A DNA stretch of 64,000 bases from Bacteroidales bacterium (GTDB lineage: Bacteria > Bacteroidota > Bacteroidia > Bacteroidales > UBA12077), in contig JAEINU010000001.1 in assembly GCA_016342685.1 (NCBI GenBank), positions 434,001-498,000 of the forward strand, read 5' to 3'. Below are positions 25,626 through 35,535 of the stretch, piece by piece (position 1 is the stretch's first letter; each line of letters opens with the position of its first letter). A program made the position numbers and the translations under genes. Below the pieces are notes generated by a model, which was not told the origin of the DNA, searched no databases, and was given only the letters and a program-made list of their open reading frames with translations.

Positions 25626-27404
25626 ATGGAAAGAACAAAGGTTTTAGTCGGACTAGCAAGTTGTGGAATTGCAGCTGGGGCTAATAAAGTATATAATAAA
25701 CTCAAAGCTTTACAAGAAGCGGATAAACTCGATATTGAAATTAAAAAAACAGGTTGCATTGGTATGTGTTACCGAGAACCTTTAGTTGAGGTTATTGACG
25801 AAACAGGTTCTTATTTGTATGGAGAGATCGATGAAGAAACTGCAGTGCAAATTTTTGATAAACATCTAAAACAGGGCGAGCCTGTTAAAGATATTATTGT
25901 AAAAAGTGATTTGTTCGAATGTGGGGATGATTCATTTTGGGATGGACAAGTAAAAATTGCATTGCGAAATTGTGGCATAATCGATCCTGAAAATATTGAT
26001 GAGTATGAGGAGCAAGGTGGATACAAGGCTTTAGGTAAGATTCTACAAGAAAAAATTAGTCAAGAAGATGTTATTCAAACTGTTCTTGATTCTGGAATGC
26101 GTGGCCGTGGTGGTGGTGGATTTCCTACTGGAATGAAATGGAGATTTGCTTTTAATAATAAAGCAGATCAAAAATATATAATATGTAATGCGGATGAAGG
26201 TGACCCAGGAGCATTCATGGATCGTTCCTTATTAGAAGGTGATCCTCATGTGGTAATTGAAGGTTTAGCTATAGGTGCTTATGCAATTGGTGCAAATGAA
26301 GGAGTTATCTATTGTCGGGCTGAGTATCCTTTAGCAATTAAACGTTTGAATATTGCTATTTCTCAAGCTAGAGAAAAAGGATATCTGGGAAATGATATTA
26401 TGGGAAATAAAGGTTTTAATTTCAATTTATTTGTAAAAGAAGGAGCAGGAGCTTTTGTTTGTGGCGAAGAAACGGCTTTAATGGCTTCTATTGAAGGGGA
26501 ACGAGGTATGCCGCGCAAAAGACCTCCATTCCCAGCCGAAGCTGGATTATGGGGAAAACCATCTAATATTAATAATGTAGAAACATTTGCAAATATTCCA
26601 TATATACTTTTAAATGGAGCAGATTCTTTTACAAAATACGGAACTGAAAAAAGTAAAGGAACAAAAGTTTTTGCATTAACAGGAAAGATTAATCATGGAG
26701 GTTCAGTTGAAGTCCCTATGGGAATTTCTATTAAAGATATTGTCTTTAAATTAGGTGGTGGAATTGCGGATCGTAAAAAGTTTAAAGCTGTTCAGTTAGG
26801 TGGGCCTTCTGGAGGTTGTATTCCAGAATATCTCTCAGATACAATTGTTGATTATGATTCGGTAAATGCAACAGGAGCAATTATGGGATCTGGTGGTATG
26901 GTTGTTATGGACGAAACTACTTGTATGGTAGACATTGCAAGATTTTTTCTTGATTTTACTTGTAAAGAATCATGTGGAAAATGTACTTTCTGTCGTATTG
27001 GAACAAAACGGATGTTAGAGATTTTAACTCGAATAACGGAAGGTGAAGGCAAAGAAGGTGATATTGAGAAATTGGAAGAGTTAGCATATCAGATTAAAGA
27101 TAATACATTGTGTGGTTTAGGTCAAACAGCACCAAATCCGGTTCTTACTACCATAAAATATTTCAGAGACGAGTATGAAGCTCATATTATTGATAAAAAA
27201 TGTCCAGCTAAGAATTGTAAGAAATTACTTACATATATAGTTGATCCTGAGAAATGTATAGGTTGTATGATTTGTGCAAAAAATTGCCCTACTAATGCAA
27301 TTGATGGGGGAAGAAAAGAAGCACATAACATTCGTCAGGATGCTTGTATTCAGTGCGGTATGTGTTTTAGTAAATGTAAGTTTGATGCTATTTTATTATC
27401 ATAA
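25626..27404 (+). CDS. NuoF-like flavoprotein with extra Fe-S domains
   Basis: A 592-residue NuoF/HymB-type protein. The N-terminal 110 residues form a second thioredoxin-like [2Fe-2S] domain (S-C-G and T-G-C-I-G-M-C). The core binds NAD(H) and FMN: GMRGRGGGGFPTG (about 158-170), CNADEGDPGAFMD (about 188-200), GEETALMASIEG; it then has the [4Fe-4S] motif ESCGKCTFCR-IG with LCGLGQ. The C-terminus carries two [4Fe-4S] ferredoxin motifs (C-x2-C-x2-C-x3-C, twice). This is the architecture of bifurcating hydrogenases and related enzymes, where the FMN is the bifurcating or NADH site. Confidence 0.9.
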   Translation: MERTKVLVGLASCGIAAGANKVYNKLKALQEADKLDIEIKKTGCIGMCYREPLVEVIDETGSYLYGEIDEETAVQIFDKHLKQGEPVKDIIVKSDLFECGDDSFWDGQVKIALRNCGIIDPENIDEYEEQGGYKALGKILQEKISQEDVIQTVLDSGMRGRGGGGFPTGMKWRFAFNNKADQKYIICNADEGDPGAFMDRSLLEGDPHVVIEGLAIGAYAIGANEGVIYCRAEYPLAIKRLNIAISQAREKGYLGNDIMGNKGFNFNLFVKEGAGAFVCGEETALMASIEGERGMPRKRPPFPAEAGLWGKPSNINNVETFANIPYILLNGADSFTKYGTEKSKGTKVFALTGKINHGGSVEVPMGISIKDIVFKLGGGIADRKKFKAVQLGGPSGGCIPEYLSDTIVDYDSVNATGAIMGSGGMVVMDETTCMVDIARFFLDFTCKESCGKCTFCRIGTKRMLEILTRITEGEGKEGDIEKLEELAYQIKDNTLCGLGQTAPNPVLTTIKYFRDEYEAHIIDKKCPAKNCKKLLTYIVDPEKCIGCMICAKNCPTNAIDGGRKEAHNIRQDACIQCGMCFSKCKFDAILLS

Positions 27405-27454
27405 TTCAAACTAAGTTGATAATTTAAAATCATTAACCAAATTAGAAAATAAAA

Positions 27455-30400
27455 ATGAGCAATCAATTAAATATAATTCTTAACGGAAAAAATATAAAAG
27501 GAAATCCAGGAGAAACAATTCTTCAGATCGCCAAAAGAAATGGAATCTCGATTCCTACATTATGTAATGATCCACGATTAAAACCTTTTTCATCCTGTTT
27601 TGTGTGTGTGGTTGAGGTTGAAGGTATGCGTGGAATGCAACCATCTTGTTCTACTAAGATTCAGGAAGGAATGAAAATCGAAACTGAAAACGATAAAGTA
27701 AAAACGGCACGCAAAACAGCTTTGGATTTATTGGTAAGTAATCACAATGCAGATTGCGAAGCACCGTGTAAGCAAACTTGTCCTGCAGGTGTTGATGTGC
27801 AAGGATACATTTCTTTAATAGAAAAAGGACTTTACAGCGAAGCAATTGGTTTAATAAAAGAAACCAATCCTCTTCCAGCAATTTGTGGCCGTGTTTGTGT
27901 TCGTCCTTGTGAGGTGGCGTGTCGTCGTAATAATCTAGATGAAGGTGCTGCTGTAGGTATCGATTATATGAAACGTTTTGCAGCGGATATGGATTTGCTT
28001 TCTGAACATAGATATGTTCCTGAAGTGGCTGCATCGACAGGTAAAAAAGTGGCTATTATTGGTGCTGGTCCTGGTGGACTATCAACAGCATACTTTTTAC
28101 AACAAAAAGGTCATCAGTGTGATATTTTTGAAGCTGCTCCAAATCCAGGTGGATGGTTACGCTATGGTATTCCTGAGTATCGTTTGCCAAACGATATTTT
28201 AGATAAGGAAGTTGAAGCGGTAACAGAATTAGGAACAAATATTCATTACAATAAAAAACTTGGTGATAACCTAAGTTATAAAGAACTTAAGAAAGATTAC
28301 GATTCTGTAATCTTAACCATTGGTTCGCAGCGTGGAACCTTAATTGGTTGCGAAGGTGATGATGCTGAGAATGTTTATTCAGGTATCGATTTCCTTAGAA
28401 ATATGGAAATGACAGGTCAGAAATATGACTTTACCGGAAAAACGGTTGCGGTTGTTGGTGGTGGAAATACAGCAATGGATTGCTGTCGCACATCATTGCG
28501 TTGTGGTGCCGAAAAAGTGTATGTTATTTACCGACGTACAGAAAAAGAAATGCCAGCAAACCCAATTGAGATTCACGAATCGAAAATTGAAGGAGTAGAG
28601 TATTTATTCTTGACAAATCCAACAAAAGTAAATAAAGACAAAGACGGTAAGTTAAAATCTATGACTTGCCTAAAAATGGAATTAGGTGAGCCAGATGCTT
28701 CTGGTCGTCGTCGTCCTGTTCCTATTGAAGGATCTGATTTCGAAATCGAATTAGATTATGCTTTAGCAGCAATTGGTCAGAAAACTGAAGTTAACTTTTT
28801 AGAAGATGTTAATGAATTTACTACCGATGGTAAATTAGAAGTAAATAGATGGGGCGATATTGAAGCCGATAAAAATACATTGCAAACAGGTGCAAAATCA
28901 ATTTTTGCTGCTGGAGATGGTGTTTCTGGTCCGGCAACAATTATCGAAGCTGTAGCTCAGGCAAAAGTTGCTAGTCGCAGTTGTCATCAGTTTTTAATGG
29001 GAGAGGAATTAAAAGCCGAACCTAAAGAATTTATCAGTCGTAGAGATAATTTCAAAGAATTAACTCCTGACGATTTTACAGGTAGATATCAAAATCAGAT
29101 TCGAGAAGAGATGCCTGTTCTTGAAGCCAACGATCGTGTTAACTTTAAAGAAGTAGAATTGGGTTATACTGATGAAAAGATTGCAAAACATGAAGCTGAA
29201 CGTTGTTTTGAGTGTGGTTGTACAGAATTTCACACTTGTGATTTGAAAAAGTATGCTACTCAGTATGATGCAGATCAAAAACATTTCGAAGGCGATTTTC
29301 AAGCTCATGAACTAGACTTTTCGCATCCATTTATTGAGATCGATAATAATAAATGTATTCTTTGTGCACGATGTGTTAGAATATGTAAAGAAGTAGTTGG
29401 TGCAAATGCATTAGGTCTAGTAAATCGTGGATTCGACACATATATTGCCCCAAGTATGGGTAATTCATTAACCGAAACCGATTGTGAGTCTTGTGGGTTG
29501 TGCATTTCAACATGTCCTACAGGAGCATTAACAGAAAATGTTAATTTCAAACCGGGTCCGGTTAAGTTAGACAAAGCAAATTCAATATGCCACTATTGTT
29601 CTGTTGGTTGTGAAGTTGAATATCAGCATAAATCAGAATTTGTTTGGAAAGCTAAAGGTGCCGAAGGACAAATTAATAAGGATGGAAATATTTGTCGTTA
29701 TTCTCGATTTGGTTATGGCGTTATGAACGATACTACCAGAATCACTCAACCTTTATTAAAAGTTGATGGTAATTTCGAAACTATTTCATGGGAAAAAGCA
29801 TTCGATATTATTGCCGATGAAATAAAAGGTGCAGATGCCGATGAACAAGGATTTTTTGCTGGAGCTCGATTAAGCAACGAAGAAATGTATATGGTTCAGA
29901 AGCTTGCAAGAGTGGGGGCTAAAACAAATAATATTACTAGTTTCCATTATACAGGACAGGGCAGATATTACAGCACAAATGCAGATGCGAATGTTCCTTT
30001 CGAACAAATTAAAGATGCAAGTAAAATATATATCTTGGGATCAGAAGTGAATATGGACAATCCGGTAGTTAGCTTTATGATAAATAATGCTCGTGAGATT
30101 GAAAATACTCCAATCGAATTGGTTACCAATAGAAACCTAAGCGCATTAGAACATAAAGTTGATAAAACAGTTAAGGTTAAATCATATTATCATTTTGCAA
30201 AAGCTGTTAATTTCTATTTAATCGAAAAAGGATTGCATAATGCATTATTTATTAATGATAATTGCGAAGGATTCGATCAATATAAAAAGGATTTAGCAAA
30301 AGAGAATTACGAGCAATTGGTTAAAGATTCTGGAATAGAGAAAGAAGCTTTAGAAAATTTTGCTAAAGATTACAATAACGAAATAAATGCTGTTCTTGTA

Positions 30401-31162
30401 TTTTCCGAAAAAGAGACATCGTCGAATGTAAGCCGAGAATTATTTAACTTGGCTATGATTACTGGTAAGTTGGGTAAAACTGCTAATGGACTAATATCAT
30501 TAAAAGAAAAGAATAATTCACAAGGATTATTCGATATGGGAATATCATCTAAAAATGGTGTTGGAAATGTCGATTTAGCAAATGCTAAATATGCTCAGAG
30601 CTTGGCTAAGAAATGGAATGTTAACGAGATTCCAGCTCAAGGCGATAAATGTATGAAAGAATTATTAAACGAAAGTTTGATTAAGAAATTCTACATTTTT
30701 GGTGAAGATCCAATCGGATGTGCAACAGATAAAGCAAAAGTTCAAAAGTGGTTTGCCGAAACAGAATTTGTTATGGTTCAAGATTACTTTTTAACAGAAA
30801 CTGCTAAACTGGCTAATTTAGTTTTACCTGCAACATTCTCATTAGAAACTTCTGGAAGTTTTACCAATACTCAGAAAAACATTCAAGTGTTTGAAAAGCA
30901 ATTCGAAGGTAAAGTTGATGTTGAGAATTATAAGCAATTAATTCATATCTTTAATCAAATTACTGAGACAAAACTTGAATCAGCTGATGATATTAGAACA
31001 GAAATTTTTGAGATATTATCGGACATTGAAAAGAATGAAAACTATGAATTCATTTATACCGAAAAGGATAATATGAATAAACTCTTTAAACATGGATGTG
31101 ATTTTGTTGTTAAATATTTTGATGAGCACTTCAAAAATTCATTTGAAGCAACTAACAACTAA
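27455..31162 (+). CDS. large subunit: NuoG-type Fe-S / GltD-like FAD / degenerate molybdopterin fold
   Basis: A 1235-residue fusion. Order seen: plant-type [2Fe-2S] domain (Cys37, 48, 51, 65); GltD-like module with Fe-S cysteines (CEAPCKQTC, CGRVCVRPCEVAC), FAD motif GAGPGGL and NADPH motif GGGNTAMD; a Cys-rich linker (C-F-E-C-G-C); two [4Fe-4S] motifs (about 640-690); and a molybdopterin-oxidoreductase-like region starting CHYCSVGCEVEY. The catalytic Cys/Sec site of formate dehydrogenases is absent (the region reads TSFHYTGQGRYYS), and the chain ends without the C-terminal dinucleotide-binding domain. It is therefore unlikely to be a formate dehydrogenase. With the GltD module it probably links NADP(H), NAD(H) and ferredoxin in an NfnABC/Bfu-type complex (inference). 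Confidence 0.82.
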   Translation: MSNQLNIILNGKNIKGNPGETILQIAKRNGISIPTLCNDPRLKPFSSCFVCVVEVEGMRGMQPSCSTKIQEGMKIETENDKVKTARKTALDLLVSNHNADCEAPCKQTCPAGVDVQGYISLIEKGLYSEAIGLIKETNPLPAICGRVCVRPCEVACRRNNLDEGAAVGIDYMKRFAADMDLLSEHRYVPEVAASTGKKVAIIGAGPGGLSTAYFLQQKGHQCDIFEAAPNPGGWLRYGIPEYRLPNDILDKEVEAVTELGTNIHYNKKLGDNLSYKELKKDYDSVILTIGSQRGTLIGCEGDDAENVYSGIDFLRNMEMTGQKYDFTGKTVAVVGGGNTAMDCCRTSLRCGAEKVYVIYRRTEKEMPANPIEIHESKIEGVEYLFLTNPTKVNKDKDGKLKSMTCLKMELGEPDASGRRRPVPIEGSDFEIELDYALAAIGQKTEVNFLEDVNEFTTDGKLEVNRWGDIEADKNTLQTGAKSIFAAGDGVSGPATIIEAVAQAKVASRSCHQFLMGEELKAEPKEFISRRDNFKELTPDDFTGRYQNQIREEMPVLEANDRVNFKEVELGYTDEKIAKHEAERCFECGCTEFHTCDLKKYATQYDADQKHFEGDFQAHELDFSHPFIEIDNNKCILCARCVRICKEVVGANALGLVNRGFDTYIAPSMGNSLTETDCESCGLCISTCPTGALTENVNFKPGPVKLDKANSICHYCSVGCEVEYQHKSEFVWKAKGAEGQINKDGNICRYSRFGYGVMNDTTRITQPLLKVDGNFETISWEKAFDIIADEIKGADADEQGFFAGARLSNEEMYMVQKLARVGAKTNNITSFHYTGQGRYYSTNADANVPFEQIKDASKIYILGSEVNMDNPVVSFMINNAREIENTPIELVTNRNLSALEHKVDKTVKVKSYYHFAKAVNFYLIEKGLHNALFINDNCEGFDQYKKDLAKENYEQLVKDSGIEKEALENFAKDYNNEINAVLVFSEKETSSNVSRELFNLAMITGKLGKTANGLISLKEKNNSQGLFDMGISSKNGVGNVDLANAKYAQSLAKKWNVNEIPAQGDKCMKELLNESLIKKFYIFGEDPIGCATDKAKVQKWFAETEFVMVQDYFLTETAKLANLVLPATFSLETSGSFTNTQKNIQVFEKQFEGKVDVENYKQLIHIFNQITETKLESADDIRTEIFEILSDIEKNENYEFIYTEKDNMNKLFKHGCDFVVKYFDEHFKNSFEATNN

Positions 31163-31211
31163 GCGGAATCGATATTGAAATAAATAATGTTTAAAAGGAA
31201 AAAATATAAAT

Positions 31212-31667
31212 ATGGAAAAATTTAATTCAATTGATGATGTTCTTGATTTTGCAATAAATGCAGAACAGAATGCGGTTGATTTTTACAATCAATTAGCCGA
31301 AAACTCAAAAACGGAGGATATGCGATTTGTATTTACTTCGTTTGCTCAAGAAGAGATTAATCATAAGGTTCGATTAACTAAGATTAAGAAGGAGGGTACG
31401 TTTAAAATTGAATCAAAAAAAATTACAGATCTTAAAATCAGTGATTACATTGCCGATGTACAAGTTACTCCTAATATGACATATCAAGAGGCTTTAGTTG
31501 TAGCTATGGGGAATGAAAAAGCAGCTTTCAAACTTTATTACGATTTAGCAAAAAATGCTGAAACGGAAGAAATGAGAGACATATTTTTATCCTTAGCACA
31601 AGAAGAATCGAAACATAAACTTAGATTTGAGATTGAATACGACGAGTACGTTTTAAGAGAAAACTAG
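31212..31667 (+). CDS. ferritin-like (rubrerythrin-type, no rubredoxin) diiron protein
   Basis: This 151-residue protein is two repeats of a helix pair with diiron ligands: E-x6-Y near residue 17 and E-E-x2-H around 52-56, then N-E-K-A-A and E-E-S-K-H around 138-142. This is the ferritin-like fold of rubrerythrins without the C-terminal rubredoxin Fe-Cys4 domain. Such proteins remove peroxide or store iron. It follows the Fe-S-rich complex by 50 bases, so it could protect that complex from oxygen. A strong terminator follows and probably ends the whole operon. Confidence 0.85.
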   Translation: MEKFNSIDDVLDFAINAEQNAVDFYNQLAENSKTEDMRFVFTSFAQEEINHKVRLTKIKKEGTFKIESKKITDLKISDYIADVQVTPNMTYQEALVVAMGNEKAAFKLYYDLAKNAETEEMRDIFLSLAQEESKHKLRFEIEYDEYVLREN

Positions 31668-31690
31668 AATACAATAGATACTATAAAAGG

Positions 31691-31717
31691 AGCACAGTGA
31701 AAGCTGTGCTTTTTTTG
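31691..31717 (+). terminator. Rho-independent terminator of the NuoEFG-like operon
   Basis: AGCACAG (31691-31697) pairs with CTGTGCT (31704-31710), six-base loop, then seven T. Confidence 0.9.
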
Positions 31718-31886
31718 TAATTAGGCATTAAGACTAAGGGAATAAGTAAATAAAGTAATGATTATTCTTAATCTTTTAAACTTTTACATTTTCTCTTTTT
31801 TTTATTGAATCACTTCATGTAATTTTGTGATCGGACAATAATTTTAACTATCATTGGTTAAATATCTAGAATTAAATATTTTAATT

Positions 31887-33884
31887 GTGAAAAAATCATT
31901 AGTACTATTTATTGCACTTTTCGTTGCAACCATATCTATTGCACAAAATGATACTATTACGATTGAGAAATCAACCGATAAAGTAATTATTGGCGGACAA
32001 GTTTATTATGTTCATATTGTTAAACAAGGAGAAACATTATTTTCTTTAAGTAGGACATATGAAGTTTCTCAAAAGGAAATTGCAAAAGAAAATCCAGAGA
32101 TATTTTTAGGTCTCCAAGTGGGACAGGCTTTAAAGATTCCATATTTCGCTAACGAGGAGGAAAAACTCGAAAAAGATAAAAAATCATTTATTTATCATAA
32201 AGTAAAAAAAGGACACACGCTTTATTCTTTATCAAAGAAATATAATGTGAGTCAAGAAGATATTATTGTTTGCAATCCAACGGTTCGTTACGGTATAAAT
32301 GTTAATCAGATTGTAAAAATTCCAAAATCGAAACAAGTTGTTGATGCTATCCAAAAATTCCCTTTGGCAGAAACTTTAAAAGATACTATTCGAATTACCG
32401 ATGAATATATTTATCATACAGTTCAAAAAAAGGAAACTTTATATTCAATTACTAGGAATTACGAAATAACAGAGGATATGTTGTTGGAATACAATCCAGA
32501 TCTAGGTGATATATTAAGTATTGGACAAGTTTTAAAAATACCTAAGGTACAAAGTGTTCTTGCAGAAACGATAATGTTTAAATCTGATTCTTTGGGTTTG
32601 GATTCTATATTATTTCAGGAAAAAGCAACAATTGCATACTCGGATACTTTTAATTTTGCCGAATGTGAGCAGATAGAACCTTTTAAAGAAGAAGTATTTC
32701 AGGTTGCCGTAATGTTGCCTTTATATTTAGAGAAAAATGATGAGGAATTCTATATTGATTCAACAGAATACGATGATTTTGGAAAAAAAATACATGAAAA
32801 AGTTTATTACAGTCCATATTATATTTATCCAAAATCGTTAAGTGCCGTAGAGTTTTACGAAGGATTGTTGTTGTCGGTTGATTCACTTAAACAAGCAGGT
32901 TTATCGATAAACCTAAATGTTTATGATACCAGAAATGATACAGCTCGTGTTCATGAACTATTGCTGGATCCTGATTTAGCTAATATGGATTTAATCATTG
33001 GGCCCATTTACAATAATGAAGTGAAGTTGGTATCTGAATTTTCTAAAAATCATGGGATTAATATGATTTCTCCTTTATCTGATAATTTAAAACTAGTTGA
33101 CAATAATCCATATTTCTTTCAGGTACATCCTTCTTACGAAGCTCAAATAGAAGAGTTTGCTAAGTATACTTCTACATTTCAGGATAAAAATATTGTTATT
33201 GTGCACAATGGAGACAGCTTAGGGTATAGTAATATTGAAATGGTTAAGAATAGGATTTTTTCTTATTTATCGATAGATACTTTAGTAAATAATATTCAAT
33301 TTAAAGAAGTTGTATTTAAGGATAGTATCAACGTTTTTCAACATGCATTAGACCAAGAGGTAAGTAATATATTTGTTGTACCATCAAATAATGAAGCTTT
33401 TGTGACAGATGTGATTACAAAATTAAACACCCTAAAAACATTTGGTAGCGATGTTTCTGTAGTAGGATTATCGCGTTGGCAAAGATTTAGAAATGTTGAT
33501 CCGGAGTATTATTTTAACTTAAATTTAAGTTTGGCAACACCGTTCTTTATTGATTACCATCATGAGGATGTAAGGAGTTTTGTGCTAAAGTATAGGAGAA
33601 CATATAGAACGGAACCAAAGCAAATAGCTATTCATGGTTATGATGTTGGTTTATATTTTCTTTCGGCTTTAAGAGATCATGGTACAAACTTTTCAAACTG
33701 TATTGTAAATTATAATATAGATTTGCTTCAGGCCAATTATAAGTTTGTAAAATGGTACGAAAATTCAGGTTTCGAAAATGTTGGCGTAGATATGATCAAG
33801 TATTATGATGGCTATAATGTCTTTAGAATTTCTGAGCTTAAGAATGATGCTATAATATTAACAGAAAACAATTTAGACGAATAA
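31887..33884 (+). CDS. LysM-repeat protein with periplasmic-binding-protein-like domain
   Basis: The chosen start is GTG 31887 because it yields a signal peptide (VKKSLVLFIALF to SIAQ); an upstream TTG at 31854 would add ten non-signal residues. Three LysM peptidoglycan-binding domains follow, each with the pattern V-K/Q-G-x-T-L-Y-S-L and ending in L/V-K-I-P (about 35-80, 95-140 and 165-210). The C-terminal 400 residues look like a type I periplasmic-binding fold (VAVMLPLYL, LIIGPIYNNEV, NMISPLSDN). It probably binds peptidoglycan in the periplasm; the ligand of the second domain is unknown. TAATTTTG at 31820-31827 may be its -7 promoter element. Confidence 0.85.
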   Translation: MKKSLVLFIALFVATISIAQNDTITIEKSTDKVIIGGQVYYVHIVKQGETLFSLSRTYEVSQKEIAKENPEIFLGLQVGQALKIPYFANEEEKLEKDKKSFIYHKVKKGHTLYSLSKKYNVSQEDIIVCNPTVRYGINVNQIVKIPKSKQVVDAIQKFPLAETLKDTIRITDEYIYHTVQKKETLYSITRNYEITEDMLLEYNPDLGDILSIGQVLKIPKVQSVLAETIMFKSDSLGLDSILFQEKATIAYSDTFNFAECEQIEPFKEEVFQVAVMLPLYLEKNDEEFYIDSTEYDDFGKKIHEKVYYSPYYIYPKSLSAVEFYEGLLLSVDSLKQAGLSINLNVYDTRNDTARVHELLLDPDLANMDLIIGPIYNNEVKLVSEFSKNHGINMISPLSDNLKLVDNNPYFFQVHPSYEAQIEEFAKYTSTFQDKNIVIVHNGDSLGYSNIEMVKNRIFSYLSIDTLVNNIQFKEVVFKDSINVFQHALDQEVSNIFVVPSNNEAFVTDVITKLNTLKTFGSDVSVVGLSRWQRFRNVDPEYYFNLNLSLATPFFIDYHHEDVRSFVLKYRRTYRTEPKQIAIHGYDVGLYFLSALRDHGTNFSNCIVNYNIDLLQANYKFVKWYENSGFENVGVDMIKYYDGYNVFRISELKNDAIILTENNLDE

Positions 33885-34020
33885 AATAGAAATAGCACTT
33901 GTGCTTAATTTCCCAAACGTTTTATTTAAAACGAATTGGAATTTTATTTAAAGATTTTGCTTTTTCAATTTATTACCTATAACTTACTCTAAAATTAATT
34001 AATCTTTTACCTTATTATTT

Positions 34021-34302
34021 ATGGCAAGTTGCAGAGATATTAAAAAAGATGTAAATTTTCTTGCAGTACAAATGATGTCTGAATGTTTTTCTTTTTTAGA
34101 ATATTCTCCATTAAATAATCAAGAGAATGTACTGGATATTTTACATGATGTTGAGCAGCTTCGTTTAAATCTACTTTATAAAATTAATCATCCGAAAGAC
34201 AATGCCAATTTGAGAATGTATTACCGACAGGTAATAACTCAAATGTATCAAGATAATATGGAGTTGTTAGAACGATTAAATAGTTTGTCTGGAATAGAAT
34301 AG
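34021..34302 (+). CDS. conserved-looking helical hypothetical protein (93 aa)
   Basis: The protein is predicted all-helical, with no signal peptide and several Met, Tyr and Leu-rich stretches (FLAVQMMSECFSFLEY; EQLRLNLLYKI). Its start is clear (ATG 34021). I do not recognise a family. It follows the LysM gene by 136 bases on the same strand, but short weak hairpins lie between, so it may be separate. Confidence 0.6.
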   Translation: MASCRDIKKDVNFLAVQMMSECFSFLEYSPLNNQENVLDILHDVEQLRLNLLYKINHPKDNANLRMYYRQVITQMYQDNMELLERLNSLSGIE

Positions 34303-34331
34303 AATAGAACAAGCTACATAAATCCCCCATA

Positions 34332-34706
34332 CTAAATTTCAAAACTTTCAATCGATTCCAAAATCCTTGTAATAGAATATGGTTTTGTTAGTAATTTATT
34401 GAAACCAGCACTGTAGTGATCATCAAAAAATTCACTTGGATTATGCGCGGTAAGAGCAATAATTGGGATTTTATTTAAGGGAGGTTTGAATTCACTTCTT
34501 ATATATTTAGTTGTTTCAAGTCCGTTCATCTTAGGCATTTCAATATCCATTAATACAATATCTATTTGTTGATTTTGGAGAATCTCAATTGCTTCAAGTC
34601 CATTTTCGGCTTCTGTAGTCGAGTTGCTTATTTTAGATATTATTTCTTTTAACAACATTCTATTCATAAAAATATCATCAACAATTAAAAAGTTGTATTT
34701 TTTCAT
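34332..34706 (-). CDS. single-domain response regulator (receiver only)
   Basis: A 124-residue CheY-like receiver: acidic pocket D-D (10-11), phosphorylation site in L-M-D54-I-E-M-P, Thr in A-L-T-A (about 86-89) and Lys in T-K-P-Y (about 108-111). It has no output domain. Its ATG directly follows the stop of the Crp/Fnr-type gene, so the two are co-translated. It may be another phospho-target of the CheA encoded downstream or of a hybrid kinase elsewhere. Confidence 0.88.
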   Translation of the reverse strand: MKKYNFLIVDDIFMNRMLLKEIISKISNSTTEAENGLEAIEILQNQQIDIVLMDIEMPKMNGLETTKYIRSEFKPPLNKIPIIALTAHNPSEFFDDHYSAGFNKLLTKPYSITRILESIESFEI

Positions 34707-35393
34707 TTAGCCAATTCTGCTTAAGGTTTTTAAAATTTCGAAACTAGTAATCTCAATCAATTTATTTTCTATTTTAATGATTTTATCATTTTTAAACTCA
34801 GTTAAGGTTCGTATAAAACTTTCCTTAGTTGTTCCTGCAAGTTCAGCAAGTTCGGTTCTTGTTAATGGAAATTCAAAAGAATCTGAGTGATATATTTCTT
34901 CGGAAAAATATAAAACAATATCTGCAAGTTTTCCAGGTAGCTGTTTCTGGTTTTGCATAATTATTCGATTAAAAATACCAATATTCTCATCACAAACAAT
35001 ATTAATTATATACATCGCATATTTTCCATTGCTCTCTAAAATAGAATTAAAAATGTTTACATCAATGTAATAAACTTCACAATCTTTAATTGCTGTAGCA
35101 GTATATTCATAAGCATGTGATCCAAATTGAGATAGTATTCCTATAAATTGTCCGGGAGTTGATATTTTTAGTATTAATGATTTATTATTTCTTATCTCTT
35201 TAGTAAGCTTAACTAAACCTGATTTAAGAAAAATTATATGAGAAGTAAAATTATCTTGCTTAAATAGAACATCTTTTTTTTTGTGTGTAACTACTTGACT
35301 ATTGGTTTTTATGCTGTCTATTTCTTGATCTGACAATATGCCCGTTTCAGGAAATAAAGCTTCAAAAATATTGTTCGGAATCGTCCTATTCAT
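34707..35393 (-). CDS. Crp/Fnr-family transcriptional regulator
   Basis: The 228-residue protein has an N-terminal cyclic-nucleotide-binding-like beta roll (KKDVLFKQDNFTSHIIFLKSGLVKLTK, partly; GQFIGILSQF), the long dimerisation helix (about 128-150) and a C-terminal winged helix with LTRTELAELAGTTKESFIRTL (about 180-200, in two halves). The cysteines of Fnr that hold [4Fe-4S] are missing, and the ligand pocket does not show the cAMP-binding R-S pair, so the signal is unknown. It is divergent from the chemosensory operon; a candidate operator lies in between at 35536-35551. Confidence 0.87.
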   Translation of the reverse strand: MNRTIPNNIFEALFPETGILSDQEIDSIKTNSQVVTHKKKDVLFKQDNFTSHIIFLKSGLVKLTKEIRNNKSLILKISTPGQFIGILSQFGSHAYEYTATAIKDCEVYYIDVNIFNSILESNGKYAMYIINIVCDENIGIFNRIIMQNQKQLPGKLADIVLYFSEEIYHSDSFEFPLTRTELAELAGTTKESFIRTLTEFKNDKIIKIENKLIEITSFEILKTLSRIG

Positions 35394-35535
35394 GGAGAAA
35401 GTAGTTTGTGTAAATATATTAAAATATTTATTCTTTTTTGTGGATGAAAGATATTATATCCTTTTTTAAAGGACATAATGTATAAAACGACCTCAAATTT
35501 CATACTCTATTATTTAAGTTCCTATATTTGATAAA

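Noticed and set aside
27654-28034. A 126-codon open frame on the minus strand inside the NuoG-like gene
   Set aside because: It is opposite a clearly coding gene with Fe-S and FAD motifs and has a low-complexity His/Leu-rich translation, as typical of antisense frames.
27455-31162. NAD-dependent formate dehydrogenase alpha subunit
   Set aside because: The catalytic Cys/Sec region and the C-terminal cofactor domain are missing, and a GltD module is inserted.
31854-31886. Extended TTG start for the LysM protein
   Set aside because: It would place ten polar residues ahead of a good signal peptide; the GTG at 31887 fits better.
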